From: Varibaculum cambriense
GTDB taxonomy: Bacteria > Actinomycetota > Actinomycetes > Actinomycetales > Actinomycetaceae
NCBI RefSeq assembly: GCF_022133705.1
Contig: NZ_JAKNHJ010000012.1
Coordinates: 1-64,000 of the forward strand
DNA length: 64,000 nt
Reading direction: 5' to 3'
In this document: piece by piece, positions 36,904-45,777 of the stretch
How positions within the stretch are numbered: position 1 is the stretch's first letter
How the letters are laid out: each line of letters starts with the position of its first letter
Translations under genes and position numbers: made by a program
The notes under the pieces: generated by a model
The model's database searches: none
Seen by the model: the letters and a program-made list of their open reading frames with translations, nothing else
What the model was told of the DNA's origin: nothing

Positions 36904-37809
36904 ATGAGCAAGCATCGTTTAGCTGATGCCGCGATGGTCGAACAGGCAGATACCCATGAAGAGCCTTCCCGAAAAGGACGTCTTGATTCTAAGCGTGATT
37001 TAGAGCCGTTGCCTCATCCGAAAAGTACCAGAGTAATCGCGGTTGCGAACCAAAAAGGTGGGGTTGGCAAGACCACTACGGTAGTTAACATAGCTGCGGC
37101 TTTGGCTTTAGGGGGACTTAAAGTACTGGTAATTGATGCCGACCAGCAGGGAAATGCTTCTTCTTCCCTGGGATTTCGTCATCTAGCGGATGACCAGAAT
37201 TCTTTATACGAGGTTATGACCCAGGGGGTACCCCTGCGCCAAGCTCTGTTACAGAATGCGCAGATCCCTAATCTTTGGGTGGTGCCGGCCTCTATGAATA
37301 TGGCCGGGATTGAACTCGAACTTAATGAGAGAACCAATTTCCAACAGATCTTAGCTACTGCTCTAGATGAGCTATTGAGTAGCGGCGAACAATTTGATTA
37401 CATCTTTATTGATTCTCCCCCATCGTTGGGAATTATGACTGTCAATGCCCTAGTGGCTGCTAAAGAAGTGTTGGTTCCTCTGCAGGCAGAGTACTTGGCG
37501 CTGGAAGGCCTGACCCAATTGACGAAAACCATCGATATGCTGGTGATTCGGCTTAATCCTGACTTACGTTTCACTGCTATATTACCTACGATGGTAACGA
37601 CTAATACCCTGCTCAGTAAAGGTGTATTAGAAGAAGTCAAAGATTACTATGGTGACATTGTGATGGAGACAATTATTCCTCGTAATATTGCCTTAGCGGA
37701 AGCGCCCTCTCACGAAGAATCAATTCTGACTTACCAACCGGCTTCTAAAGGTGCAAAATGTTATTTAGACGCTGCGTATGAATTAGTTAGTCGCGAGGTG
37801 AAATCGTAA
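36904..37809 (+). CDS. parA: Chromosome partitioning ATPase ParA (Soj)
   Basis: A 301-residue deviant Walker ATPase that drives segregation of ParB-parS complexes. The P-loop is KGGVGKTTTVVNIAAALA near residue 50 with both signature lysines; Walker B is YIFIDSPPSLGIMTVNAL. The start is ATG 36904, with TTTTGGAGG just upstream. A 40-residue basic and charged N-terminal extension precedes the core. Its stop overlaps parB by one base. Confidence 0.96.
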   Translation: MSKHRLADAAMVEQADTHEEPSRKGRLDSKRDLEPLPHPKSTRVIAVANQKGGVGKTTTVVNIAAALALGGLKVLVIDADQQGNASSSLGFRHLADDQNSLYEVMTQGVPLRQALLQNAQIPNLWVVPASMNMAGIELELNERTNFQQILATALDELLSSGEQFDYIFIDSPPSLGIMTVNALVAAKEVLVPLQAEYLALEGLTQLTKTIDMLVIRLNPDLRFTAILPTMVTTNTLLSKGVLEEVKDYYGDIVMETIIPRNIALAEAPSHEESILTYQPASKGAKCYLDAAYELVSREVKS

Positions 37810-38957
37810 TGGCCAAGAAAGCTCATTTAGGGAGAGGGCTGTCCGCACTGATTCCTACCGATCCGGTTACGGAGAATAGAGTAGAAACAGAAAGCCATGC
37901 TAATACCCGGCCGGCAGATATTTTTTTTGGAGGACATGGGCATTCCCCTAAGGGAGGTTCCGTCAAGGAATTATTGGAACCCAGAAAAAATGTTTCACGT
38001 GAAACCTTAAAGACTTCCCGCAAAATAGAGAGTTCGAAAAGCCGGAAGTCTGTATCTGCTAAGAAAGCACAGAAACCTGAGGCAAAGCATTCCGCCGGTA
38101 CTAGCGATGTTTCACGTGAAACATCGCTAGTACCGGTGCCGGGCGCAAAATTGGAGTTAATAAAGGTTAGTAAGATAACTCCTAATCGCTCCCAGCCTCG
38201 CCAAACATTTGATGAGGACGAAATTGCCGAACTAGCTGCCTCTATAAAAGAAGTGGGTTTATTACAGCCAATTGTTGTGCGCACTGATCCCACTGATAAG
38301 AATGCCTACCAACTTATAATGGGGGAACGGCGTCTGCGGGCGTGTCAGTTAGCAAAGGTTACTCAGATTCCAGCTATTGTTCGCGAGACCAACGATAACA
38401 AGATGTTGTTGGATGCGCTGATTGAAAACCTGCATCGAGTACAGCTTAATCCCTTGGAGGAAGCTGCCGCCTACCAGCAATTGATGGAAGATTTCGGTTG
38501 TACTCAGCAGGAGTTATCTAAGCGAGTTTCGAAGTCTCGTCCCGCGATTACTAATGCTTTACGGTTATTGCGACTGCCAGCCAGCGTCCAACCTAAGGTG
38601 GCCGCGGGCGTTCTTTCCGCCGGTCATGCCCGAGCGTTGCTCGCGGTAACTGATCCACGCGATCAAGAATACTTGGCAGAGCGCATCATAGCTGAAGGAC
38701 TATCAGTACGTTCTACGGAAGAAATTGTGGCTCTGGGAAATGTACGCGGAGCCTCAGTACGTAAAAGTAAGGGTGGAAAACGTCGCGAATTTGTGCTTTC
38801 CCCTACTCAAGCAGCCACTCAGGAACGTTGGACAGAGATTCTCGATACCCGAGTATCGCTTAAACCTGGCAAGAAAATAAGCAAACTAGTTATTGAGTAT
38901 GCTGACGAGGCTGATTTGGAACGCCTGACCCAGCTACTTGAACAAGCCAGTAAGTAG
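37809..38957 (+). CDS. parB: Chromosome partitioning protein ParB (Spo0J)
   Basis: A 382-residue parS-binding CTPase. It opens with the ParA-interacting GRGLSALIP, then a long low-complexity linker (residues 20-115), the ParB/Srx CTP-binding core (NRSQPRQTFDEDEIAELAAS, GERRLRACQLA near residue 173), an HTH (TQQELSKRVSKSRPAITNAL) and a C-terminal dimerisation domain. The linker encodes the peptide VSRET twice (62-66 and 101-105) because two parS sites lie within the coding sequence. The start overlaps the parA stop (TAATG). Confidence 0.96.
   Translation: MAKKAHLGRGLSALIPTDPVTENRVETESHANTRPADIFFGGHGHSPKGGSVKELLEPRKNVSRETLKTSRKIESSKSRKSVSAKKAQKPEAKHSAGTSDVSRETSLVPVPGAKLELIKVSKITPNRSQPRQTFDEDEIAELAASIKEVGLLQPIVVRTDPTDKNAYQLIMGERRLRACQLAKVTQIPAIVRETNDNKMLLDALIENLHRVQLNPLEEAAAYQQLMEDFGCTQQELSKRVSKSRPAITNALRLLRLPASVQPKVAAGVLSAGHARALLAVTDPRDQEYLAERIIAEGLSVRSTEEIVALGNVRGASVRKSKGGKRREFVLSPTQAATQERWTEILDTRVSLKPGKKISKLVIEYADEADLERLTQLLEQASK
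37991..38006. promoter_or_regulatory. parS site 1 (inside parB)
   Basis: TGTTTCACGTGAAACC matches the 16-bp parS consensus TGTTTCACGTGAAACA at 15 of 16 positions. It lies in the linker part of parB and encodes V62-S-R-E-T66. Confidence 0.93.
38095..38136. promoter_or_regulatory. parS site 2 at the centre of a 42-bp palindrome (inside parB)
   Basis: The perfect parS TGTTTCACGTGAAACA occupies 38108-38123. The symmetry extends without mismatch to 38095-38136, arms of 21 bases beginning CCGGTACTAGCGAT. The centre is 117 bp from that of parS 1. It encodes residues 97-109 of ParB, including VSRET. Confidence 0.95.
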
Positions 38958-39003
38958 GGTTCACAACTATCAACACTATTCGCAGCTAGGTAATCCTGGT
39001 TTG

Positions 39004-39966
39004 CTAACTGCGTTGCCCGCGGTTTGCAGCCTGGAGGGTAATGGTATTAACCAATTCTCCAAATCCATCAGCAGATTCAGCTGCTAGGGGCCATAATGAA
39101 GTATCGGTCATTCCCGGAACCACGTTAGCGTCGATAAACCAGGGATTCGAGTCAGCATCAACAATTAAGTCAATCCGCGAAAAATCTTCTAACTCCAACA
39201 CGCGGTGACATTCTAATGCCAAGGCTCTTACGGACTGGTCTAAATCGACCTCTAAAGGAGCCGGAGCAAAAAACTCAGTCCGGCCGGTTAAATATCGGGC
39301 ATCGAAATCATAACGACCTACATCGGTACGGATTTCCACCGGCGGAAGCGCCCGGGCAGTGCCGCAATCTTCTACGATAGATACCGAAATCTCACGCCCC
39401 TTAATAAAGCGCTCAATCAACACTTCATCATCGTAGGCAAAGGCATTGACCATCGCCGTACGTAATGCGCCCTCATCTTCAACATAAGTTATTCCCATAG
39501 CAGAACCGCCCCGAGAGGGCTTCACCATTAGAGGATATCCCAAACGATTAGCGACTTCCTTGAGCAAAGTATCTGCTCCTACCTGGCGAAATAGGATCTG
39601 AGGAAGCGCTACTGATAGCGGTGTAGGCAGACCGTTTTTCTCTACCACCGATTTAGCAACCGGTTTCGAAAGGGAAATCCGGCACCCCTTAGGCCCAGAA
39701 CCAACATATGCTAGCCCGCTTAACTCTAGTAAGTCCTGCAGGGAACCATCTTCGCCTTCGCGACCGTGGATAATTGGCCACACCACGTCTGGTTCAAAGT
39801 CTCTTAAAGAATTAAGTAAATCGCGGTCAAGTTCTAAACTTATTAGCTCGTGTCCAAAGCGCCGTAATTGGGTCGCTACTCGATTCGCCGAGCGCAGAGA
39901 CACCTCCCGTTCATGCAGCTGACCACCAGTAATAATCGCGATTTTTAAGGTAGCGTCATTAGTCAT
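39004..39966 (-). CDS. D-alanine--D-alanine ligase family protein
   Basis: A 320-residue ATP-grasp ligase. The Ddl signatures are HGREGEDGSLQDLLELSGLA, the glycine-rich PSRGGSAMGIT loop, VLIERFIKGREISVSIVED and the late metal-binding region WFIDANVVPGMTDTSLWP, where most Ddl have NEINTLPGFT; the Asn to Asp-Ala change is worth noting. It should make the D-Ala-D-Ala peptidoglycan terminus, though a second Ddl elsewhere cannot be excluded. It overlaps the upstream aminotransferase gene by eight bases. Confidence 0.85.
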   Translation of the reverse strand: MTNDATLKIAIITGGQLHEREVSLRSANRVATQLRRFGHELISLELDRDLLNSLRDFEPDVVWPIIHGREGEDGSLQDLLELSGLAYVGSGPKGCRISLSKPVAKSVVEKNGLPTPLSVALPQILFRQVGADTLLKEVANRLGYPLMVKPSRGGSAMGITYVEDEGALRTAMVNAFAYDDEVLIERFIKGREISVSIVEDCGTARALPPVEIRTDVGRYDFDARYLTGRTEFFAPAPLEVDLDQSVRALALECHRVLELEDFSRIDLIVDADSNPWFIDANVVPGMTDTSLWPLAAESADGFGELVNTITLQAANRGQRS

Positions 39967-41230
39967 TGCTCTTACCTTTCTGCTGGGAAGCGAATAGCTT
40001 AACCAGTTCCATTTCCCGATGAACCACTTTCGCTAGCCGGCGCACGCCCTCGCGAATCTCTTCTGGGGTTGGATAACAAAATGAGAGTCGAACATTTTGA
40101 TGTCCCTGGTCCGAGGCATAAAAAGCGGTTCCCGGAGTATAAGCAACCAGTTCACTAACTGCCCGATTTAGCATAGCTTTGGAATCTAGGCCATCCGGTA
40201 GGGTCAGCCAGGTATAGAAACCACCTTCGGGTACTGTCCAGGAGCATTCGGGCAGGTAATCATGTAAAGCTGTTAGCATGGCGTCGCGACGACCCCGGTA
40301 CATCTGCCGGTAGGCATCGATTTGTCCGCGCCAATCATAATCGCGCAGGTAGGCATGAATCGCCATCTGGCCGACCATCGAGGGCGATAGAATCGCGGAT
40401 TCTGAAGCAACCACTAGTTTGTCTCTTACCGCTGGTGGCGCATAAGCCCAACCAATCCTAAAACCGGGAGCGAATATTTTAGAAAAAGAACCTAAGTAAA
40501 CTACCAGGTCAGGCGCAAGCTCTACTAAGGGAGTCATAGTTTGCCCCTCGAAGCCTAGTAGGCCATAGGGATTATCTTCTAAAACTAAAACCCCATATTG
40601 GCGGCACAGCTCCATAAGCTCTTTCCGCCGGGATGGGGACATGGAAACACCAGCGGGATTATGGAAATTAGGGATGGTATAGAGGTACTTGATCCGTTTA
40701 CCTTCTGCGCGAACCTGCTCTACGATCCGGGCAAACTCTTCCGGAATCAAACCATCAGCGTCTATGGGAATATGGCGAACATCTGCTTGGTAGGCTTTAA
40801 AGACCCCTAGCGCTCCTACATAAGAGGGTGATTCGGCTAAAATGACATCCCCTGGTTCAATAAAAAGCTGTGTTACCAGGTCTAATGCCTGCTGAGATCC
40901 GGTGGTAACCACTACGTTATCCGGGTTGGCATGGATACCTTCAGCGGCCATGACTTCGGTAATAGATTCGCGCAAAGGCGCCCATCCTTGACCGCCACCA
41001 TATTGCATTGCCTGTTCGCCATGCTCGAGCACCAACTGCTGGGCGCTATTAGCTAGTTTTGCTAGCGGAAGATCGTGAATATTGGGCATCCCTCCCGCCA
41101 GAGAAACCACTTCGGGACGAGAAACCACCGAAAACAAAGCCCGAATTTCAGATTCGCGGAGATTATGAGCTCGCGCTGCGTAGGAATCCTGCCAAAGATC
41201 GAGATGGGTTCCATGATTATGCGCGCTCAT
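39959..41230 (-). CDS. PLP-dependent aminotransferase, class I/II
   Basis: A 423-residue fold-type I aminotransferase resembling 2-aminoadipate/aromatic aminotransferases and the catalytic half of MocR regulators, but with no N-terminal wHTH. Visible are VVTTGSQQALDLVTQLFIEP, NFHNPAGVSMSPSRRKEL, the aspartate region VLVLEDNPYGLLG and the PLP lysine in YLGSFSKIFAPGFRIGW. The substrate is not predictable from sequence. Overlap with the Ddl-like gene suggests an operon, perhaps supplying D- or L-amino acid precursors, which is inference. Confidence 0.87.
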   Translation of the reverse strand: MSAHNHGTHLDLWQDSYAARAHNLRESEIRALFSVVSRPEVVSLAGGMPNIHDLPLAKLANSAQQLVLEHGEQAMQYGGGQGWAPLRESITEVMAAEGIHANPDNVVVTTGSQQALDLVTQLFIEPGDVILAESPSYVGALGVFKAYQADVRHIPIDADGLIPEEFARIVEQVRAEGKRIKYLYTIPNFHNPAGVSMSPSRRKELMELCRQYGVLVLEDNPYGLLGFEGQTMTPLVELAPDLVVYLGSFSKIFAPGFRIGWAYAPPAVRDKLVVASESAILSPSMVGQMAIHAYLRDYDWRGQIDAYRQMYRGRRDAMLTALHDYLPECSWTVPEGGFYTWLTLPDGLDSKAMLNRAVSELVAYTPGTAFYASDQGHQNVRLSFCYPTPEEIREGVRRLAKVVHREMELVKLFASQQKGKSND

Positions 41231-41328
41231 TTACGTCTCCTTTACTAGATTAATTGCTATTTTGGCACGAAGCAGCCAGGTGACCAAAGCCAAGGTCATA
41301 AAAAGCGCAAAAATCGAGTAAAACCGCT

Positions 41329-42189
41329 TTACTGGACAGAGGATTTCGAATCGGTATTCTCAGAAGATTCCGGCTTTTGACTGCGTAAATACCAGACCAA
41401 GGTGCATAAAAATAACACCAATAAAACCACAAGCAAAGGCAAAAGGAAGTCAGGAAGCGTCCCCGCTAGCTGGGTAATCCTGGTTTCCAAGCTTACTTGC
41501 TGATCGGGGGTAAGTACGGAGCTAACGTTAGTTCCCCCAGTGATTACTAGCAGCACGCCCACTAGCGTGAACACCAATCCCGAAATTAAAGAACCCCAAG
41601 TGGTTTGCCGGCCTAAGAACTTTAGGGGACGAGGATGAAATAGGCGCTGTTGCCGGGCAGTTAAAGAACCCCAGATTAGGGAAAGTAATGCAACCGGAGT
41701 GAACATGCCTAGGGCGTACCAAAACATCAGCGCGCCGCCGCGCAAACTAGAACCGGTTAAGGTGGCGGCTGAAAGTACTGCCCCCAGGATAGGGCCGGTA
41801 CAACCGGAGCCAGCTAGCCCATAAGAAATACCAAACAGGAAAATACCAATGACGCTAGGGCGGGTTCTGCCTCCTAAAGCCCGAGGCAACGGTAGTTTAG
41901 GTAAGGGCAGCGCTAATACTTGGGCGATACCTAAAAGAGTAATTATCACCCCGACTATTAGGGTGAGCAGATGCGAGTTAGAAAGTAACCACCCGCCAAG
42001 TCCTCCCGCAGCAAACCCTAAAGGTACTAAGGCGATAATCAGCCCGCCCAGGAATACTAAAATTCGTTGCAGTAGTCGCGAACGATCCTCGAAAGCACAG
42101 GCAAAAAAGGCGGGCAGTAAAAAGGCACCACAGGGAGCTAGGAAAGTAACTAACCCCCCGAGGTAGGCGATAGTAAAGTTAATGGACAT
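41329..42189 (-). CDS. CcdA/DsbD-type thiol-disulfide transmembrane protein
   Basis: A 286-residue membrane protein with about seven helices of the CcdA/DsbD transmembrane family, which carries reducing equivalents across the membrane. The expected cysteines are Cys20 (FLAPCGAFLLPAF) and the one in GSGCTGPILGAVLS, each in a proline-containing context. The last helix (FLLPLLVVLLVLFLCTLVWY) is followed by a Ser-rich tail. It overlaps the DsbA-like gene by one base, so the pair probably acts together on exported thiols. Confidence 0.85.
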   Translation of the reverse strand: MSINFTIAYLGGLVTFLAPCGAFLLPAFFACAFEDRSRLLQRILVFLGGLIIALVPLGFAAGGLGGWLLSNSHLLTLIVGVIITLLGIAQVLALPLPKLPLPRALGGRTRPSVIGIFLFGISYGLAGSGCTGPILGAVLSAATLTGSSLRGGALMFWYALGMFTPVALLSLIWGSLTARQQRLFHPRPLKFLGRQTTWGSLISGLVFTLVGVLLVITGGTNVSSVLTPDQQVSLETRITQLAGTLPDFLLPLLVVLLVLFLCTLVWYLRSQKPESSENTDSKSSVQ

Positions 42190-43016
42190 TAGTGCGTCTT
42201 AGCTGTCTTTGCTGCAATTTCAATAGTTTGAATAAAACTGTCGGCGGGCAGAGCGCCGGTAATTACATAGTCGTTGATGAAAAATGCGGGAGTGCCACTG
42301 AGCCCGACTGCTTGCGCGGCAGAAGTTTCATTTTTGACCGTGGTGGCGGTGTCATCGGCCTCTAGATCTTGGTTAAAACGAGAAAGGTTGCCCACCCCGC
42401 TAGCTTGAGCGGCCTGGGTAACCAGTTCTTTGTTCCAGCTGATATGGCCATTACCATCTTGAGCTGCTAGTTTGGTAGCAGCTGCGACGTACTCCCAAAA
42501 CTTTCCTTGCTTTGCCGCCGCGATTGATCCGGCAGCTGCGAGATCAGAATGGTATTGCGAGGCGAAAATTGAAAAGTTGTTGAACTCTATACGTAAGGTA
42601 CCGTTGTCGATATACGGTTTCAGCTGCGGAAAAACGGCTGATTCATACTGGTAACACATGGGACAGGAAAAATCGGAGAACTGAATCATAGTTACTGGAG
42701 CTTTGGGATCACCGATTGCCCGCGGATCTGCCTTATCGTTGCGATAAAAAGATTTAATTACCTTTTTTGCCTGTTCCTCGCTGACGGCAGTAACTCCTTC
42801 GGGAAGCTGCTGGCTGTGAGGCTCCGTAGACTGGGCACTTTGTCCACTTTGAGTAGCTGCGGGAGTCTGACTGGGGCTAGCAGCAGTATCACTGTTAGAA
42901 CCTAGATAGTAGGCAATGAAAAAAACTAACACCAGCACCGAGATGGCCAGCAGCGTAAGTATCATTACGGCGGCTGGTTTCTTTTTATTAGGCGCCGCCT
43001 TCCGGGAGTCACTCAT
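42189..43016 (-). CDS. Membrane-anchored DsbA-like thiol oxidoreductase
   Basis: A 275-residue exported thioredoxin-fold protein. An N-terminal anchor (VMILTLLAISVLVLVFFIAY), a Ser/Thr/Gln linker of about 30 residues, and a DsbA/TlpA-like domain (MIQFSDFSCPMCYQYESAVF) with active site Cys118-Pro-Met-Cys121 and cis-Pro in GTPAFFINDYV. DsbA-like proteins of actinobacteria oxidise exported proteins such as pili and toxins. It is co-translated with the CcdA-like gene. Shine-Dalgarno AAAGG lies upstream of the ATG. Confidence 0.9.
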   Translation of the reverse strand: MSDSRKAAPNKKKPAAVMILTLLAISVLVLVFFIAYYLGSNSDTAASPSQTPAATQSGQSAQSTEPHSQQLPEGVTAVSEEQAKKVIKSFYRNDKADPRAIGDPKAPVTMIQFSDFSCPMCYQYESAVFPQLKPYIDNGTLRIEFNNFSIFASQYHSDLAAAGSIAAAKQGKFWEYVAAATKLAAQDGNGHISWNKELVTQAAQASGVGNLSRFNQDLEADDTATTVKNETSAAQAVGLSGTPAFFINDYVITGALPADSFIQTIEIAAKTAKTH

Positions 43017-43077
43017 AAAACTTATTACCTTTCTTCACCTCTAGCCTAAGGTAGATTAGGCGAAGCGATCTAGTTAG

Positions 43078-45645
43078 TTATAGCACGTCACGTCGTTGCA
43101 GGTAACGCATGGCGAGCCAACCAATCGGAGCACGCATCCAAAAAGTCAGTAACCTATACAGCAAGGCTCCTGATAGGGCGATCGCGCCCGGTACCCCTGC
43201 CACTTGCAAACCACCAGTTAGGGCTGCTTCCACCGGACCGAGTCCGCCAGGGGTGGGAATCATAGAACCCAAAGTGTTTGATACTAGGAATGTAACCGTA
43301 ATGGTGGCTATCGGCAAATGGTAGCCAAAGGCCGCCAGGGCACAATAAAAGGCTGCTACCTGCAGGCCAGTCTGCATTAAACATCCCAGGGTGGTTAGAG
43401 CCATGCGGCGCGGACTAGAAGTAATCCAGATTAGGCGCGGCCAAACCTGGTGAAAAGTGGGTTGGATTTTCGCCCAGATCCATTTACGCACCTTCGGGAG
43501 AGCAAATCCTGCCACTAGCAGTGCCACTATCAACAAGACAGTTGCCAATACCGTCGAAGAAGGCAGACGCACGTTCATAGAGGTACCAGTAAACATCACC
43601 ATGACTGCTAGCAGCGCTACCGTAATCACAAACTGGAACAGCTGCATTAGGGAAACGGTAGCGAGGGCGAGGGCGCCGGTCATATTTTTCTTGGTTAAAT
43701 AACGCAGGTTAAGGGCGCCCACTCCCACCCCTGCGGGCACTACTAAGGAGGTTACCGAGCCTGCCAACTGTAGTAAAAATAGTTCGCCGTACCCTAAGCG
43801 GTTCGGGGTTACCGCCTGCAAGGAAAGTGCTTGCCCGCTACTCATAGCCAGGGCAAAGAAAGCGCCGATGAGAATCCACCAGGCGTTGGCGGTAGAAATA
43901 GTGGCATAGATTTCTTTGAAGTTTAAAGAACCTAAAACAATCAGTACTGCCATAACTCCCAAGGCAGTAAATAGCAAGGAGGAGTAGGAAAAGCGACGTA
44001 GCTGAGCCCGGGGAACGGTGGTGGGATCAGTGTCGGCTTTGGAGAGCAGTTCCTGGCGCAGGGTTGAAAGTAACGGGTTCTTACGAAGTTTTTGTCTAGT
44101 TGCAGACGGCAAGGCCAAAGTTTGCAGTACTGGCACCATCGCTTCGATTTGGGAAGATGGTAGCACTGCTCGCATTGCGGCGACCGCCCGATCCTTTCCG
44201 AGGTAAAGACTAGTTAGAACTAGCAACTGTACCTGGTCAATTAGAATTGACATTTTGGAGGCTGCGACTTCCCCGTCAGACCAGTTTAGAAAGTATAAAG
44301 ATCCATCAGAGCCTAAACACAAGTTTTCCGCATTAATATTACGGTGAGCCAGGCCGTTTTGATGAGCTTTTAGCAGCTGTGACCAGGCAGAATGTAACTG
44401 TTCCTCCGAAATATCAGCGGGAGAGAGGCTAGCAAAGGGGCGTAAGGAAACATCGTCCTCGAAAATATTGAGCATGGTGCTTCCATAGTGAGCCAGACCG
44501 TGGTAGGGCCGAGTATTAAGTTGTGCCCGGGTGGTCATAGCTCCCATAAGCGCCGTATATTCTCCGTTTTGGCGCACCGTGGCAGCGGTTGATTTAGAAA
44601 AGGAACGTAGCCGCAGATTAGTCCAGATTCCAGTGATCCAGGTAGAAAGACGGGAATCCCCGTCAGTTGCTACCATGCGGTATCGACGATTGTTTTCAGC
44701 AAGTACGCTATAAACCCTTTCACCGGGTCTTACCGTTTCCGTAAAGGATTTAAGATCGCTAGCGACAAAGGTAGCTAGTTCTAGAACTGGATCAACGTCG
44801 AGCAGCTTCCTTTCCATATCCCCTACTAGCACCAGGGAGTCACTTTCGGTAGTGAAGGTAACCTCCTCTACGCTTAGCAGGTCACCTTCCGTGGGGGGAT
44901 CTAGACGTAAAATCATGCGGGGAGTTATTCCCACTTGGATAAGGGCAGTAATTAAGGCTTGTCCTGTCGGGCGATAGTTGCGTACCCCCCAGAGGTAACG
45001 TCCCAGACAACCGGTTAGAGTGCCTAAAAATACGGTGATTAGCGCGGAAGGCAAGGTCATACGTCCCTGTAAGACCGCTAAGACTAAAATGAACCAGGTT
45101 ACTGCCCACAGCACTCGTAATAACTGGTCACGGCGACGTTCACCTGCCACCGTCATCATCGCTACTACCGAAGTAAGAGGAATAGCTATCGCGACTATTG
45201 ATCCGTCAACTGACCATACTTTCAAAGCATTTGAAAATACATAGGGAAGAGCAGAGATCAAAGTAGAGGCGCCTAAAGCTACCATTCCCCCGATTACAGC
45301 GGTAAAAGCGGCTTGGAAAGTGCGGACCCATTGCCGGCGCAAAGCCAACATAGCTATTAAAGCGATCGGGGCTGCCAAGATAAATAAGTTTTGCAACATT
45401 GAAAGGGGAAGCAGCAGAATCTGCGCCAAAGTGGTGTTTACGAATACTTTGGTCAGATCCTGGGCAACTGCTTGGGTAGTGGCATGGGCGTAGATAGCCA
45501 TTAGCAATACCAACACGATCACCACTAGGTACATCCCGGCACGAGCCAGGTCATCGATGCGCCGCAAACGGGAGTTCTTAGCATCGACAATTTCGGTGAG
45601 GTGTCGATCTAGCAGTGGACTAGCCGTCTCTCCCGAAAAACTCAT
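43078..45645 (-). CDS. Flippase-like (LPG synthase TM/UPF0104) protein with pseudokinase domain
   Basis: An 855-residue membrane protein. The N-terminal 230 residues hold about seven helices; the middle is cytoplasmic and kinase-like, with KAHQNGLAHRNINAENLCLG near residue 430, where the catalytic Asp of HRD is Asn and DFG is replaced by NWSDGE, so it is probably inactive. The C-terminal 300 residues are the lysylphosphatidylglycerol-synthase membrane region (GSVTSLVVPAGVGVGALNLR, NTLGSMIPTPGGLGPVEAAL). The C-terminal catalytic domain of MprF is missing, so it does not make lysyl-PG. It likely moves a lipid; substrate unknown. Confidence 0.8.
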   Translation of the reverse strand: MSFSGETASPLLDRHLTEIVDAKNSRLRRIDDLARAGMYLVVIVLVLLMAIYAHATTQAVAQDLTKVFVNTTLAQILLLPLSMLQNLFILAAPIALIAMLALRRQWVRTFQAAFTAVIGGMVALGASTLISALPYVFSNALKVWSVDGSIVAIAIPLTSVVAMMTVAGERRRDQLLRVLWAVTWFILVLAVLQGRMTLPSALITVFLGTLTGCLGRYLWGVRNYRPTGQALITALIQVGITPRMILRLDPPTEGDLLSVEEVTFTTESDSLVLVGDMERKLLDVDPVLELATFVASDLKSFTETVRPGERVYSVLAENNRRYRMVATDGDSRLSTWITGIWTNLRLRSFSKSTAATVRQNGEYTALMGAMTTRAQLNTRPYHGLAHYGSTMLNIFEDDVSLRPFASLSPADISEEQLHSAWSQLLKAHQNGLAHRNINAENLCLGSDGSLYFLNWSDGEVAASKMSILIDQVQLLVLTSLYLGKDRAVAAMRAVLPSSQIEAMVPVLQTLALPSATRQKLRKNPLLSTLRQELLSKADTDPTTVPRAQLRRFSYSSLLFTALGVMAVLIVLGSLNFKEIYATISTANAWWILIGAFFALAMSSGQALSLQAVTPNRLGYGELFLLQLAGSVTSLVVPAGVGVGALNLRYLTKKNMTGALALATVSLMQLFQFVITVALLAVMVMFTGTSMNVRLPSSTVLATVLLIVALLVAGFALPKVRKWIWAKIQPTFHQVWPRLIWITSSPRRMALTTLGCLMQTGLQVAAFYCALAAFGYHLPIATITVTFLVSNTLGSMIPTPGGLGPVEAALTGGLQVAGVPGAIALSGALLYRLLTFWMRAPIGWLAMRYLQRRDVL

Positions 45646-45777
45646 GTCTTGATTCTATGTGCAATCAAGGTACATACCTAGATGTGAGCTTGCGCCCAGC
45701 CTGCTTTTTAGCCTATTAGCCTCTGGTCCCGCTCGTCTAGGATGAGAAATGATCATGAATTATTCTCAGGAGGACGA

